Source of the DNA: an uncultured Aquimarina sp.
GTDB taxonomy: Bacteria > Bacteroidota > Bacteroidia > Flavobacteriales > Flavobacteriaceae
Reading direction: 5' to 3'
DNA: 64,000 bases
NCBI GenBank assembly: GCA_947498765.1
Contig: CANMLG010000016.1
Coordinates: 270,854-334,853 of the forward strand
Shown: positions 52,164-62,070 of the stretch, one piece after another
Layout of the letters: the number at the start of each line of letters is the position of its first letter
How positions within the stretch are numbered: the stretch's first letter is position 1
The notes under the pieces: generated by a model
The model's input: only the letters and a program-made list of their open reading frames with translations
Told to the model about the DNA's origin: nothing
Databases searched by the model: none
Made by a program: the position numbers and the translations under genes

Positions 52164-54608
52164 CTATTGTTTACCAATTCGAATGATATCTGCAAAAATA
52201 CCAGAAGCAGTAACATCGGCACCAGCACCAGCACCTTTTACAATTAAAGGCTGCTCAGGGTAGCGATCTGTGTAAAATAACACAATATTATCGCTTCCTT
52301 CTAAATTGTAAAAAGGATGATCCGAAGGGATATGTTGTAGACCAACAGATGCTTTACCTTCTTCATATTGCGCTACATATTTTAAACGACAATCTTTTGA
52401 AGCAGCAGCTTCTAAAATTTCAGCAAAATGAGACTCATTAGCTTTTAAACTTTCAAAAAAGTCAGGAACATTGTCTGTTGCTAAACTTGCTTCAGGTAAA
52501 AAAGGATTGTTTTCAATATCCGAAAGTTCCATAATATTACCACTTTCTCGTGCAAGTATTAGAATTTTTCGAGCCACATCAACACCACTTAAGTCAATTT
52601 TTGGATCAGGTTCCGTATAACCTTCCTCTTGAGCTTGTTTTACAATATCAAAAAAACTAACTCCTTTTTTGTAATAATTAAACACGAAATTTAAACTCCC
52701 TGAAAGTACAGCTTGTATTTTTCGAACTCTATCACCTGAGGCAATTAAGTTATTTAATGTATCAATAATAGGTAATCCGGCACCCACATTTGTTTCGTAA
52801 AGGAATGGAGCACTATACTCTCGAGATAGAGTTTGTAATTCATGGTAATTTACATAAGCATCTGCACATGCAATTTTGTTACAAGTAACCACGCCAATAC
52901 TATTGGCAAGGTAGTTTTTGTAAACAGCTGCAATTTTTTCAGTGGCTGTATTATCAACAAAAATACTGTTACGTAAATTCATTGCTTTTGTTTGCTTAAA
53001 AAATGCCTTAGGCGAAGCTTGTTCTCCGTTTTCAAGACTTTCTTTCCAATTTGTAAGATCTAAACCTTCTGGATCAAAAACCATTTTTCTGGAATTTGAT
53101 AAAGCAACTACTCTAATTTTTAAGCGTAAATTTTCTTTTAAGTAATCGGCTTGTTGTTGTAGTTGTTCAATTAACTTGCTCCCTACATTACCAACTCCTG
53201 TAATAAACAAGTTTAATTGTTTTGTTTTTACTTCAAAGAATTGCTCATGTAATGAATTTAAGGCTTTGTCAATATCTTTTTTTGCAATTACTATAGAGAT
53301 GTTTTTTTCAGAAGCACCTTGAGCAATTGCTCTAATATTTACATTGTTTTTACCAAGTGTACTAAACATTTTTCCACTTAGCCCTTGATGATCTACCATG
53401 TTATCTCCTACAAGAGCTAAAATAGCAACATCATTTTCTATTTTAGTTGGATGTACTTTTCCTTTTGATATTTCAAATTCAAAAGCCGTATTAATTACTT
53501 GTTTAGCTTTTTCGGCATCACTACTATCAATAGCTAAGCATATAGAATGTTCAGATGATGCTTGTGTAATTAGGATGACATTAATTTTTGCAGTGTAAAG
53601 CGTTTCAAACAAACGTTTTGAAAAACCAGGTATGCCAACCATACCTCCACCTTCAAGCGTAATTACAGAAATATTTTCGATATGACTAATCCCTGTTACT
53701 GCTTGTTTGCGTTCAGAAACTTCTCTAGTAATTAGTGTGCCAAAATCATCCGGAGCAAATGTATTCTTTATGTATATAGGAATATTTTTTTCTAATACAG
53801 GTTGAATAGTTGGTGGATAAATTACTTTGGCACCAAAATGAGAAAGCTCCATGGCTTCTTGATATGAAATATGAGAAACTGGTTTTGCTTGCTTAACCAC
53901 TCTAGGGTTAGCCGTAAACATTCCACTAACATCAGTCCAAATTAATAACTCATTTGCTTGAACAGCAGCAGCTAAAATTGCAGCTGTAAAATCAGATCCA
54001 CCACGTCCTAAAGTAGTTGGTTCACCAGTTTCTGTACGAGCAACAAAACCTGGAAACAAAACAATTTTAGAGGCGTTGTTTTTTGCGAAAGCGGTGATTT
54101 TTTTATTTGTTACTTCGTAATTTAGGGTAACTTTTTCAGCTTCTACAGTAGTGATATAATCTCTAGAATCTTGTAAAATTAAATCTATATTTTTTGCTTT
54201 TGCAGCTTCAGAAATGATATATGAAGATAATAATTCACCAAAACTAGCAATAACAGATGAAGTTTTAGGTGAGAGTTCACTTAATAAAAATGCACCTTCA
54301 CACAAGGCTTCTAAATCATTAAGTTTTGCTTTTACATTGCTAATAACACTACTTTGTTCCGTGACGGGAATCAAATCACGTACGGTATCTAAGTGCCTTT
54401 TTTCAATTTCACTTAGTGTTTCTTTGTATTTATTATTGTTAGCAGCAGCTTGAGTTCCTGCTTTTAATAACAAATCTGTAACGCCACCAAGAGCAGAAAC
54501 AACTACAAATAAAGAGTCTTTTTTACTATGGTTAGTTACTATTTGTAATACTTGTTGTATGGTTTTCGCTGTTGCGACTGAAGAACCTCCGAATTTTAGA
54601 ACGTTCAT
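52164..54608 (-). CDS. thrA: Bifunctional aspartate kinase / homoserine dehydrogenase I
   Basis: An 814-residue fusion. Aspartokinase at 1-295 (MNVLKFGGSSVATAKTIQQV, FVARTETGEPTTLGRGGSDFTAAILAAA), two ACT domains at about 310-460 (GISHIENISVITLEGGGMVGIPG, DNMVDHQGLSGKMFSTLGKNNVNIRAIAQGASE) for threonine feedback, and homoserine dehydrogenase at about 465-814 (LFITGVGNVGSKLIEQL, LYETNVGAGLPIIDTLNNLIASGD, EEGYTEPDPKIDLSGVDVARKILIL). First gene of thrA-thrB. Confidence 0.96.
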   Translation of the reverse strand: MNVLKFGGSSVATAKTIQQVLQIVTNHSKKDSLFVVVSALGGVTDLLLKAGTQAAANNNKYKETLSEIEKRHLDTVRDLIPVTEQSSVISNVKAKLNDLEALCEGAFLLSELSPKTSSVIASFGELLSSYIISEAAKAKNIDLILQDSRDYITTVEAEKVTLNYEVTNKKITAFAKNNASKIVLFPGFVARTETGEPTTLGRGGSDFTAAILAAAVQANELLIWTDVSGMFTANPRVVKQAKPVSHISYQEAMELSHFGAKVIYPPTIQPVLEKNIPIYIKNTFAPDDFGTLITREVSERKQAVTGISHIENISVITLEGGGMVGIPGFSKRLFETLYTAKINVILITQASSEHSICLAIDSSDAEKAKQVINTAFEFEISKGKVHPTKIENDVAILALVGDNMVDHQGLSGKMFSTLGKNNVNIRAIAQGASEKNISIVIAKKDIDKALNSLHEQFFEVKTKQLNLFITGVGNVGSKLIEQLQQQADYLKENLRLKIRVVALSNSRKMVFDPEGLDLTNWKESLENGEQASPKAFFKQTKAMNLRNSIFVDNTATEKIAAVYKNYLANSIGVVTCNKIACADAYVNYHELQTLSREYSAPFLYETNVGAGLPIIDTLNNLIASGDRVRKIQAVLSGSLNFVFNYYKKGVSFFDIVKQAQEEGYTEPDPKIDLSGVDVARKILILARESGNIMELSDIENNPFLPEASLATDNVPDFFESLKANESHFAEILEAAASKDCRLKYVAQYEEGKASVGLQHIPSDHPFYNLEGSDNIVLFYTDRYPEQPLIVKGAGAGADVTASGIFADIIRIGKQ

Positions 54609-54708
54609 AGGTATGTGTTTTTATAAATAAATGAGTGAATAATAGTGCGTAAACACTACACAATTTGGACGATTAAATAAATAGCTTAAAAACCCCAAAG
54701 GGTAGTAA

Positions 54709-54716
54709 CAAAAGTA
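54709..54716 (-). promoter_or_regulatory. Predicted -7 box of thrA
   Basis: TACTTTTG on the minus strand fits TAnnTTTG, about 100 nt before the thrA ATG. The leader has two weak hairpins (ACCC-TTTG-GGGT and TAGTG/CACTA) but no threonine-rich leader peptide. Confidence 0.5.
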
Positions 54717-54881
54717 TATAAGCTATTATGGCTTTCGCCAGAAGTAATATACATTCTATTTATGGACACAGTAATTTCATTTGTGTTAAACATCCTATTC
54801 ATTTTAATTCGCCAAAAATAGTACTTTTTATGATTTTATAGGCTATAGAATTTTATATTGTGGGATTTATTAATGGCTTAT

Positions 54882-55823
54882 TTATGGAACTATACTATTA
54901 CTAATCTGTTTGGCAATTAATGTTCTTCCATAGTTATTCCAATGTTGATCATATATCAAATAAGTAGGTGTAGAAGCTTTTTTAAAACTCTGATAAAAAT
55001 CGATTACTTCATAATGATTGTTTGTTAGATAGTTTAGGAATGGTTTAGGAGTGGTATTGGTATTTAATAATAAAGAAAAGCGTTGTTTGTCAAAACCATA
55101 TAGCTGAACTAGTTTTTTGAAGTTGTTTATGTATAGGCTTGTTTTATCAATTTTTTTAGTATTTTTTTCACTAGTGAGAGTTTGTTTTTCACTAAAACGG
55201 TTTAATAGTTTAATAAGTAGTTTTTTAGGAGGATCAAGCAATCCAATACTTTTAGCATACACTAATAATTTACATTTTTTAAGCAAGTTGTTTAATGGGG
55301 ATTGTAATGCTACTCGATCTTGTATAACAGCATATTCATTTCGAAATAAATCGGTGTTAAAATCAATATAAATAACTACTTGATCAATTAAATCAAAGTC
55401 TTTTTTGTAAACATGTATTAAATGTAATTGATCGGCAAAATCATAACCAGCATAAGCATATTCATATACTTTAATATTAGGGATTTCATTTTCAATCTTT
55501 TTCCCAATAGAATTGTTATAATCCTGATGGAAACCTTGTATAAAAGAGTCTCCCACTAGAGCGAGTTCAAATTGTGCTTTAGTAGGTTCAAATTCTTGAA
55601 ATGAATTAAACCCCATGTTGTTTATCCGATAATGCGCATGATTTTGTTTTCGGTTGCCAGTAACTGAAATCCCTTTTTGATTTGGCACCCATTTTTCTAC
55701 TTTAGCTTTATCAATAAATCTTTGAGGAGTATCCTTTGCTAAATGAAATATGCGTATTAGAACTTCTAATACTAATAGTATTAAAATTATATAGGCTCCA
55801 ATTTTAAGAAATAGTTTTAGCAT
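54882..55823 (-). CDS. Membrane-anchored SGNH/AlgJ-like protein, MBOAT partner
   Basis: 313 residues from ATG 55823 with one N-terminal membrane helix (LFLKIGAYIILILLVLEVLIRIF). The periplasmic part has the SGNH block 1 (FELALVGDSFIQGFHQ), VYEYAYAGYDFADQLHLI as block II/III-like, and the C-terminal DxHWN motif (LIYDQHWNNYGRTLIAKQI) with the Asp-His pair. Such proteins accept acyl groups from MBOAT membrane enzymes and transfer them to extracellular polysaccharide. It begins four bases after the MBOAT gene stops. A longer frame from 55871 would overlap that gene and is not favoured. Confidence 0.75.
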   Translation of the reverse strand: MLKLFLKIGAYIILILLVLEVLIRIFHLAKDTPQRFIDKAKVEKWVPNQKGISVTGNRKQNHAHYRINNMGFNSFQEFEPTKAQFELALVGDSFIQGFHQDYNNSIGKKIENEIPNIKVYEYAYAGYDFADQLHLIHVYKKDFDLIDQVVIYIDFNTDLFRNEYAVIQDRVALQSPLNNLLKKCKLLVYAKSIGLLDPPKKLLIKLLNRFSEKQTLTSEKNTKKIDKTSLYINNFKKLVQLYGFDKQRFSLLLNTNTTPKPFLNYLTNNHYEVIDFYQSFKKASTPTYLIYDQHWNNYGRTLIAKQISNSIVP

Positions 55824-55827
55824 AGGT

Positions 55828-57279
55828 TTAGAATTGAAAGTATATAAATGAGCGATCGGTTTGATCATCAAAAAATAAGACTAAACAAAATACAGTAACT
55901 ACATATAAAATAAAACGAACTAATTTTGATGAAAAATTAAAGGGAGTACGTTCATTTTTTCGAATAATAAATTCATAACTCATAAACAGAATTAATATTA
56001 TGTAATAGTCAATCATTCGATAACCTGATGGGTGATGGTATATTTCAAAACTAAAATTAGTAAGCAATTGCTTAAAATACTCTAAGGCTTCTGTAATAGA
56101 TTGAGCTCTGAAAAACACCCAAGACAAAGTGACAAAAGTAAAGGTGATAATTATATTCAAAAATTCTTTTGAAGAAGGAAAGCATGTGGTTTCCGCAACT
56201 ATAGTATTTGCATATTTTCTATTGGTTTTAAAATAAAATATAGGGATATAAAGTAAGGCATGTATACCCCCCCAAATTATAAATGTCCAATTGGCGCCAT
56301 GCCAAAAACCGCTAACTAAAAAAACTATGCTAATATTTAGAATAGATTTTGATAAACCTTGTCTGCTTCCGCCCAAAGGGAAATACAGATATTCTTTAAA
56401 CCAATTGGATAATGAAATATGCCAACGTTGCCAAAATTCACTAATATTTCTAGATAAATAAGGGAACTTAAAATTAGAAACTAACTCTATTCCAAAAAGT
56501 TTAGCTGTTCCAATAGCCATATCAGAATAACCACTAAAATCACCATAAATTTGAAAGCTAAATAAAATAGCTCCTAATAATAAGGTAGAAGCTGAGTAAT
56601 TGCCATAATGTAAAAAAATATCATCAACAATAGGAGCAATGGCATCAGCAATAACTACTTTTTTGAATAATCCCCAAAGTATAAGTTTAAGTCCTTCGGA
56701 ACATTTACTATAATTGAAAGTTCGTTTTTGAGTAATTTGCGGTAATAGATTTGAAGCTTTTTCAATCGGACCAGCAACTAGTTGAGGGAAAAAAGAAACA
56801 AAAGTGGCGAATGAAATAAAATTGGAAGTAGGAGTTATCTTTTTGTGATATACATCTAAAGAATAAGATAGTGTTTGAAAGGTGTAGAATGAAATTCCTA
56901 CAGGTAGAATAACTTTTAAGGTCCAAGTTCTTTTTAATTCCAAGCCAAATAATTGAAACAAATCAATCCATGAATCAATAAAAAAATTATAGTATTTAAA
57001 GAAAAATAGTATTCCAATATTAAAAATGATGCTACACCAAAGTAGTTGTTTTTGTTTGTTATCTGAATTACTTTCATGGATTTGTTTACCAATATAAAAA
57101 TCGACTATTGTACTAGCGATTATTAGAAATAGAAAACGCCAATCCCATAAGCCATAAAAGAAATAACTAGCTGCTAATAAAAATAAATTTTGTGACTGTT
57201 CTTTTTTACTAAATACATTCCAGTGTAAAAAGAAAACAATAGGCAAAAAAATAAAATAAGCAAAAGAGTTAAATAACAT
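55828..57279 (-). CDS. MBOAT-family O-acyltransferase (AlgI-like)
   Basis: 483 residues with about 11 membrane helices. Family hallmarks: the N-terminal LLFNSFAYFIFLPIVFFLHWNV, PVGISFYTFQTLSYSLDVYHKKI, FVSFFPQLVAGPIEKASNLLPQI, SNFKFPYLSRNISEFWQRWHISLSNWFKEYLYFPLGGSRQ and the catalytic histidine in FLVSGFWHGANWTFIIWGGIHAL. It moves acetyl or other acyl groups across the inner membrane for O-acylation of a surface glycan, jointly with the SGNH-like protein that follows. No glycan biosynthesis genes are close by, so the acceptor is unknown. Confidence 0.92.
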   Translation of the reverse strand: MLFNSFAYFIFLPIVFFLHWNVFSKKEQSQNLFLLAASYFFYGLWDWRFLFLIIASTIVDFYIGKQIHESNSDNKQKQLLWCSIIFNIGILFFFKYYNFFIDSWIDLFQLFGLELKRTWTLKVILPVGISFYTFQTLSYSLDVYHKKITPTSNFISFATFVSFFPQLVAGPIEKASNLLPQITQKRTFNYSKCSEGLKLILWGLFKKVVIADAIAPIVDDIFLHYGNYSASTLLLGAILFSFQIYGDFSGYSDMAIGTAKLFGIELVSNFKFPYLSRNISEFWQRWHISLSNWFKEYLYFPLGGSRQGLSKSILNISIVFLVSGFWHGANWTFIIWGGIHALLYIPIFYFKTNRKYANTIVAETTCFPSSKEFLNIIITFTFVTLSWVFFRAQSITEALEYFKQLLTNFSFEIYHHPSGYRMIDYYIILILFMSYEFIIRKNERTPFNFSSKLVRFILYVVTVFCLVLFFDDQTDRSFIYFQF

Positions 57280-57334
57280 TTCGTTTTATTGTGTATAATC
57301 AGTTGGTGTTTAGGTAGTAAAGATGCTAAAAAAC

Positions 57335-57368
57335 ATAAAAAAACCAGCATCTAGCTGGTTTTTTTATG
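57335..57368 (-). terminator. Terminator after the second TlpA-like gene
   Basis: AAAAAACCAGC and GCTGGTTTTTT form an 11-bp stem with a 5-nt loop, between the TlpA-like gene and the MBOAT gene. Confidence 0.9.
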
Positions 57369-57389
57369 TTTTTTTAATGTTATAAAATT

Positions 57390-58517
57390 TTAAACTCCTT
57401 TTTCTCCAAGTAATTCTTCAAGTTTGTCAGCTAAAGCTTGACCTCTAAGGTTTTTGGCAATGATCACACCGTTTTCATCTAATAAATAGGTAACGGGAAT
57501 AGAACGAACTCCAAAACGTTTGGCAATAGGTTCTTGCCAAAACTTTAAGTGTGATACATGTTTCCATGTTAATCCATCATTAGCAATAGCTTGTTTCCAT
57601 TTGTTGGCATCTTTATCTAATGATATACTAATAATTTCTAAACCTTTGTCATGATATTTATTATACACACGAACTACGTTAGGGTTTTCAACTCTACAAG
57701 GGCGACACCATGAAGCCCAAAAATCTAAAATAGTGTATTTACCTAATGATTTTTTTAGGCTTAAGGTTTGACCATCTGGTGTTGGACCTGTAAAATCAGC
57801 CACTTCATCTCCAATATCCGAAGTTTCTTCTATTAGATTAGCTAATATTTTTTCGGTATTAATTCCCAAACGAGATTGTTTTAATTCAGGGCTCATTTTA
57901 TTAAAAAAAGCTTTGGCTTCTTCTCCTTTGATCATTTTGTAATTAACTAAATCACTTAAAGCCATAACGCTTACTATAGAGTTTGGGTTTTTTGTAATAA
58001 TGCCTAAACGCATAGCTTTTTTAACGCCTGTTAAGGAATCTGATTTAGCCTTTAATTTTCTCAATTCGTCATAATTACCATTTTGAGAAGCAGCACGCCC
58101 TTTTGTTGAAATATTTCCTTCTTCTAATTTTATAGAGGTAATTTCTTTTAAATATTCAGAGAATAAAATATTTTCCGATCCTCCTTTAATTTCTGCGTCT
58201 CTAAGGTTACTTTTATCGGCAGTAATATTTATAGATTCATTTTCGGCAATTAAAAGAATATTCCCTTGTGTTTTATTAAAAGTTATAAAGTTAAAATCTG
58301 CTGAAGTTACTTTGGGCAAGCTGATAGTAAATTTTCCGTCTACTAATTTAGTAGAATCTATAACAATTTGTCTGTTGGAGTTACTTATTTTATTTATGTA
58401 TACTGTTGTGTTGTTGTCAAATCCAGTAATATTTCCAGTAATAGAGTAATCACTCGTTGCTTCTTTTTTACATGCAAACGCTATTAGACATAGGGAAATA
58501 GCAGCTATTTTTTTCAT
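57390..58517 (-). CDS. TlpA-family thioredoxin lipoprotein with DUF4369 domain
   Basis: 375 residues from ATG 58517, lipoprotein signal ISLCLIAFAC (Cys16). Residues about 22-115 are a DUF4369 beta domain (YSITGNITGFDNNTTVYINKISNSNRQIVIDSTKLVDGKFTISL). After a helical linker comes a thioredoxin fold with FTGPTPDGQTLSLKKSLGKYTILDFWASWCRPCR (Cys271, Cys274) and cis-proline loop RSIPVTY. It has an intact WCxPC, unlike its paralogue at 1737-2864. Likely a periplasm-facing dithiol reductase. Confidence 0.9.
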   Translation of the reverse strand: MKKIAAISLCLIAFACKKEATSDYSITGNITGFDNNTTVYINKISNSNRQIVIDSTKLVDGKFTISLPKVTSADFNFITFNKTQGNILLIAENESINITADKSNLRDAEIKGGSENILFSEYLKEITSIKLEEGNISTKGRAASQNGNYDELRKLKAKSDSLTGVKKAMRLGIITKNPNSIVSVMALSDLVNYKMIKGEEAKAFFNKMSPELKQSRLGINTEKILANLIEETSDIGDEVADFTGPTPDGQTLSLKKSLGKYTILDFWASWCRPCRVENPNVVRVYNKYHDKGLEIISISLDKDANKWKQAIANDGLTWKHVSHLKFWQEPIAKRFGVRSIPVTYLLDENGVIIAKNLRGQALADKLEELLGEKGV

Positions 58518-58606
58518 GAGTATTGTTTTTGTTTTCAAAGTATGGTAAATATACTACCATTTTATAAACTGAATAGTAGGGATTTTATTCCTTTTAATAA
58601 AGTATT

Positions 58607-59161
58607 TTATGATTGTAGTAATTTTTGCTTAATGTTGTTTATAATAAATTCGTAATAATTATCTCCATGGGGGACGTATTTTTTGGGTTTATTTTTTAAT
58701 TCATTTTCAAATTTAGAAATTGAAATAAGCTTAACTTCGGCAACCTCCTCAGTTTGAAGTTTTAGTTGAGAAATAGTAATTGGGAGCTCTGCTACGTACA
58801 AATGATTGAACTCATTATCAATAATACTATCAGTAATCTTTTTACTCTTTTTTATTGTTTTTAAAAAGAATAAGTTTTTAATAGTAACAGAGTAGCCAAT
58901 TTCTTCTTCAATTTCACGAATAGCTGCTTCAATAGGTGTGTCGCCTGTAGTTAAGTGGCCTGCAACGGAAATATCCCATAGGTTAGGATAAGTGTCTTTG
59001 TTTTTTGCACGTTTTTGTATTAAAATCTGACCATTAGAAGTATAAATCCAAATTTGGACACTAGCATGCCATAAGCCTTTTTTGTGCGCTTCCGATTTAA
59101 GCTTTACTTCTCCCGAAGGGTTACCATTAGATTTTAAGATGTCAATAAGTTCATCTGCCAC
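58607..59161 (-). CDS. Nudix hydrolase
   Basis: 184 residues of the Nudix superfamily, closest in look to the YfcD/IPP-isomerase-like group (HKKGLWHASVQIWIYTSNGQILIQKRAKNKDTYPNLWDISVAGH). The Nudix box is GHLTTGDTPIEAAIREIEEEIGY, with Asp at the position usually held by the first Glu; the REIEEEIGY metal site is intact. It hydrolyses a nucleoside diphosphate-linked compound of unknown identity. It lies 89 bases upstream of the TlpA-like gene on the same strand. Confidence 0.9.
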   Translation of the reverse strand: MADELIDILKSNGNPSGEVKLKSEAHKKGLWHASVQIWIYTSNGQILIQKRAKNKDTYPNLWDISVAGHLTTGDTPIEAAIREIEEEIGYSVTIKNLFFLKTIKKSKKITDSIIDNEFNHLYVAELPITISQLKLQTEEVAEVKLISISKFENELKNKPKKYVPHGDNYYEFIINNIKQKLLQS

Positions 59162-59274
59162 AGGACTATTTTTTTAATTTTATGATAGTGATTTAAAATA
59201 AAAAGCTGTCTAAGAGTATAGTTTTAGACAGCTTTGTTGAATCGGTTAATAGTATAAAATTATTGAGGGATCAA

Positions 59275-60369
59275 TTAATCAAAATAGCTAAAAGTTTCAC
59301 CGTTTTTAATAGTTAATAAACTTTCATAAATTAATTTAATCACATTTTCAACATCATCTTGATGTACCATTTCTACAGTAGTGTGCATGTATCGTAAAGG
59401 TAAAGATATTAAAGCCGAAGCTACACCGCCATTACTGTAAGCAAATGCATCAGTATCTGTTCCGGTGGCTCTACTTGAAGCATGGCGCTGGAAAGGAATT
59501 TCATTTTTTTCTGCAGTTTCAATAATGCGTTCTCGTAATTTGTTTTGTATAGCCGGGGCATAGGATATCACAGGTCCAGCACCAATTTTACTATCACCTT
59601 CTACCTTTTTATCAATCATTGGTGTGGTAGTATCATGGCAAACATCTGTTACAATAGCTACATTAGGTTGAATGCGTTGTGTAATCATTTCTGCTCCACG
59701 TAAACCTATTTCTTCTTGAACCGAATTGGTAATATAAAGACCAAAAGGAAGCTTTATATTATTTTCTTTAAGTAAACGTGCTACTTCCGCAATCATAAAA
59801 CCACCCATTCTATTATCCAATGCTCGACATACGAATTTGTTTTTGTTTAAAATAGTAAAAGTATCAGGGTATGTAATAACACAACCAACATGAACACCTA
59901 AAGCTAAAACTTCATCTTTAGTACTACAACCAACATCAATACTTATATTATCTAATTTAGCAGGTTGCTCTTTGGTGCCTCCTTTACGCGTATGAATAGC
60001 AGGCCAGCCAAAAACTCCAGGAACAATTCCATTTTTTGTATGAATGTTTACGCGTTTTGAAGGGGCAATTTGGTGATCACTTCCGCCATTTCTAATTACA
60101 TAAATTTGTCCTTCATCGGTAATGTAATTTACGTACCATGAAATTTCATCAGAGTGTCCTTCAATAACAACCTTAAATTCAGCTTCGGGATTAATAACCC
60201 CTACAGCAGTACCATAAGTGTCTGTAATAAATTCATCAACATAAGGTTTTAGATAGTCCATCCAAATTTTTTGACCTTCCCACTCATAGCCTGTAGGAGA
60301 AGCGTTGTTAAGGTAAGTTTCTAAAAAAGTTAAGGACTCTTTGTTAAGTATACTTTTTTTTGCCATCAT
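59275..60369 (-). CDS. M42-family metalloaminopeptidase
   Basis: 364 residues of the M42 glutamyl aminopeptidase/endoglucanase-like family. Dimetal ligands are apparent: His and Asp in VVIEGHSDEISW, Asp in CRALDNRMGGFM, the Glu-Glu pair in SVQEEIGLRGAEM, Asp in VTDVCHDTTTP and His in YMHTTVEMVHQDDV. Such enzymes form tetrahedral cytosolic complexes trimming short peptides. Start may be 60369 or 60366 (double ATG). Divergent from the DUF4294 gene. Confidence 0.92.
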   Translation of the reverse strand: MMAKKSILNKESLTFLETYLNNASPTGYEWEGQKIWMDYLKPYVDEFITDTYGTAVGVINPEAEFKVVIEGHSDEISWYVNYITDEGQIYVIRNGGSDHQIAPSKRVNIHTKNGIVPGVFGWPAIHTRKGGTKEQPAKLDNISIDVGCSTKDEVLALGVHVGCVITYPDTFTILNKNKFVCRALDNRMGGFMIAEVARLLKENNIKLPFGLYITNSVQEEIGLRGAEMITQRIQPNVAIVTDVCHDTTTPMIDKKVEGDSKIGAGPVISYAPAIQNKLRERIIETAEKNEIPFQRHASSRATGTDTDAFAYSNGGVASALISLPLRYMHTTVEMVHQDDVENVIKLIYESLLTIKNGETFSYFD

Positions 60370-60442
60370 ATATTTTATTCAGTCGTACAATACAATTTTT
60401 AACGAATTTAAGCATTCTACATAATAGAACGACTGATATTAT

Positions 60443-60450
60443 TATTTTTG
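60443..60450 (+). promoter_or_regulatory. Predicted -7 box of the DUF4294 gene
   Basis: TATTTTTG fits TAnnTTTG, 17-29 nt before the possible starts. No TTG element is evident. Confidence 0.4.
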
Positions 60451-60466
60451 GTACAGTTTTAGCAAT

Positions 60467-61192
60467 ATGAATAGTCTAATGAAACAATTTTTTGTATTTA
60501 ATATTTTTTTTTATTTAAGTTTTTTAATAAACGCTCAGGTAAAGGATACAATATCGTATTTTCCTAAAAATAAAGAGGATGTAAAGCATGAGCAGCTATT
60601 GTTTATGGTTGAGGGGGATAGTACGGCAACAGAATCAATACCTTTAAATGAAATAGTAATTTTACCTAATCTTAAATTTAATTCAAGTCTAAAAAGGAAA
60701 AAATACTTAATATTAGCTCGCAAGACAAGGAAAGTATATCCTTATGCAAAAATGGCCGCAGATACATTAACTAAAATTGTAAGTCAATTAGAAAACATTA
60801 AAAAGAAACGCCATAGAAAAAAGTATATTAAAAATATGCAAAAATTTATGGAAGAACGTTTTACAAAAGAGCTTAAAAAGTTTTCAAGAACTGAAGGACA
60901 AATTCTTATCAAATTAGTACACAGGCAGACTGGTCGAACAATGTTTGATTTAATAAAAAATTATCGAAGTGGATGGAAAGCTTTTTGGTACGAAAAAACA
61001 GCACATCTTTTTAATATATCATTAAAAAGAGAGTTCGACCCAACAAATGTGTACGAAGATTATTTAATTGAAGATATTTTGGAGCGTAGCTTTCAAAATG
61101 ATATCCTAGTAAGGCAACCACCAGCAATAAAATTTAATTTATTCGAATTAATAGACAAATGGAAAGTACACGAACCTTCACCTGCTAATTAA
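60467..61192 (+). CDS. DUF4294 domain protein, secreted
   Basis: 241 residues with a signal peptide (FFVFNIFFYLSFLINAQ). The DUF4294 domain covers most of the mature chain: KRKKYLILARKTRKVYPYAKMAADTLTKIVSQLENIKKKRHRKKYIKNMQKFMEERFTKELKKFSRTEGQILIKLVHRQTGRTMFDLIKNYRSGWKAFWYEKTAHLFNISLKREFDP. The domain is restricted to Bacteroidota and has no known function. An alternative start at 60479 shortens the signal peptide by four residues. Confidence 0.85.
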   Translation: MNSLMKQFFVFNIFFYLSFLINAQVKDTISYFPKNKEDVKHEQLLFMVEGDSTATESIPLNEIVILPNLKFNSSLKRKKYLILARKTRKVYPYAKMAADTLTKIVSQLENIKKKRHRKKYIKNMQKFMEERFTKELKKFSRTEGQILIKLVHRQTGRTMFDLIKNYRSGWKAFWYEKTAHLFNISLKREFDPTNVYEDYLIEDILERSFQNDILVRQPPAIKFNLFELIDKWKVHEPSPAN

Positions 61193-61348
61193 TAATGTAA
61201 AGTGTTAAAGAAATCTTATTTATAATTCTTTAAACATAGTTGGTGTAGGAATTTATATGTTTTTTATTGTACTTTGTAAGAGCTATAATAAATTTAATTA
61301 GACTTATCAAATTAAGTACTCATTCACTAACAATTAATTAATAATATC

Positions 61349-61975
61349 ATGAAAGGAAAACTAATCATTACAGCAATAATTTTAAGTCTATTTACAAATT
61401 TTTATGGACAAAGTGTCGACTATTTTGTAATTAATAAAGATAATTTAAAGGGATTAGTTGATGCTAATGGCGTTCAAATAGTGGCTCCTCAATACGAAAC
61501 AATTGGTGAGTTCGGTAAACAAAAAAAGGGATGGGCAAAAATCACAAAGAATAAATTAACAGGTTTTATCAATAAAGAAGGAAAAGAAGTAGTGCCACCA
61601 ATATTTCAAGAAATAAAGATGTTTGGAATTTATAAAAAAGATTGGGCATTAGTTTCTAAAGAAGGAAAATTAGGTTTTGTTAATGAAGTTGGAGCTACAG
61701 TAGTTGAGCCAGTATATGATGAAATAGATCAATTTGATAAAGTAAGAAAGGGTTGGGCAAAAATAAAGCTTGATGGTAAATACGGATTTATAAATACTAG
61801 CGGTGCTATTGTAGTGCCGGCAAAGTATGATAAAATTGAAAACTTTAATATTTACAAAAAAGATTTAGCTGTAGTAGTACTTAGTGGTAAGTATGGTTTA
61901 ATTAATATGGAGGGGAAAGAAACGTTGGAGCCTGTATATGATAATTTACAACCCTTAGGAAAAAAGAAAAAGTAA
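61349..61975 (+). CDS. WG-repeat protein, secreted
   Basis: 208 residues: signal peptide (IITAIILSLFTNFYGQ) then at least four WG/KWG-type repeats of about 45 residues. Each has a G-(L/F)-(V/I)-(D/N)..G..(V/I)V.P.(Y/F)..I..F pattern followed by KK.WA.(I/V): GLVDANGVQIVAPQYETI, GFINKEGKEVVPPIFQEI, GFVNEVGATVVEPVYDEI, GFINTSGAIVVPAKYDKI, and a final GLINMEGKETLEPVYDNL. A beta-propeller-like structure is expected. No partner gene identifies its role. Confidence 0.87.
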   Translation: MKGKLIITAIILSLFTNFYGQSVDYFVINKDNLKGLVDANGVQIVAPQYETIGEFGKQKKGWAKITKNKLTGFINKEGKEVVPPIFQEIKMFGIYKKDWALVSKEGKLGFVNEVGATVVEPVYDEIDQFDKVRKGWAKIKLDGKYGFINTSGAIVVPAKYDKIENFNIYKKDLAVVVLSGKYGLINMEGKETLEPVYDNLQPLGKKKK

Positions 61976-61996
61976 TATTCTTGATTCAATTTTAGT

Positions 61997-62036
61997 TAAA
62001 ATTTGATCAAGAATATTGATCCTTGATCAAATTTTA
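61997..62036. terminator. Bidirectional terminator, perfect 15-bp stem
   Basis: TAAAATTTGATCAAG and CTTGATCAAATTTTA are exact reverse complements around a 10-nt loop, between the convergent WG-repeat and hydrolase genes. Confidence 0.85.
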
Positions 62037-62070
62037 ATTTTAGTTAGATTTGATAGCTAAAACATATATA

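Noticed and set aside
54609..54708. Threonine attenuator in the thrA leader
   Set aside because: No leader peptide rich in Thr/Ile codons and only weak hairpins without a clear terminator/antiterminator pair.
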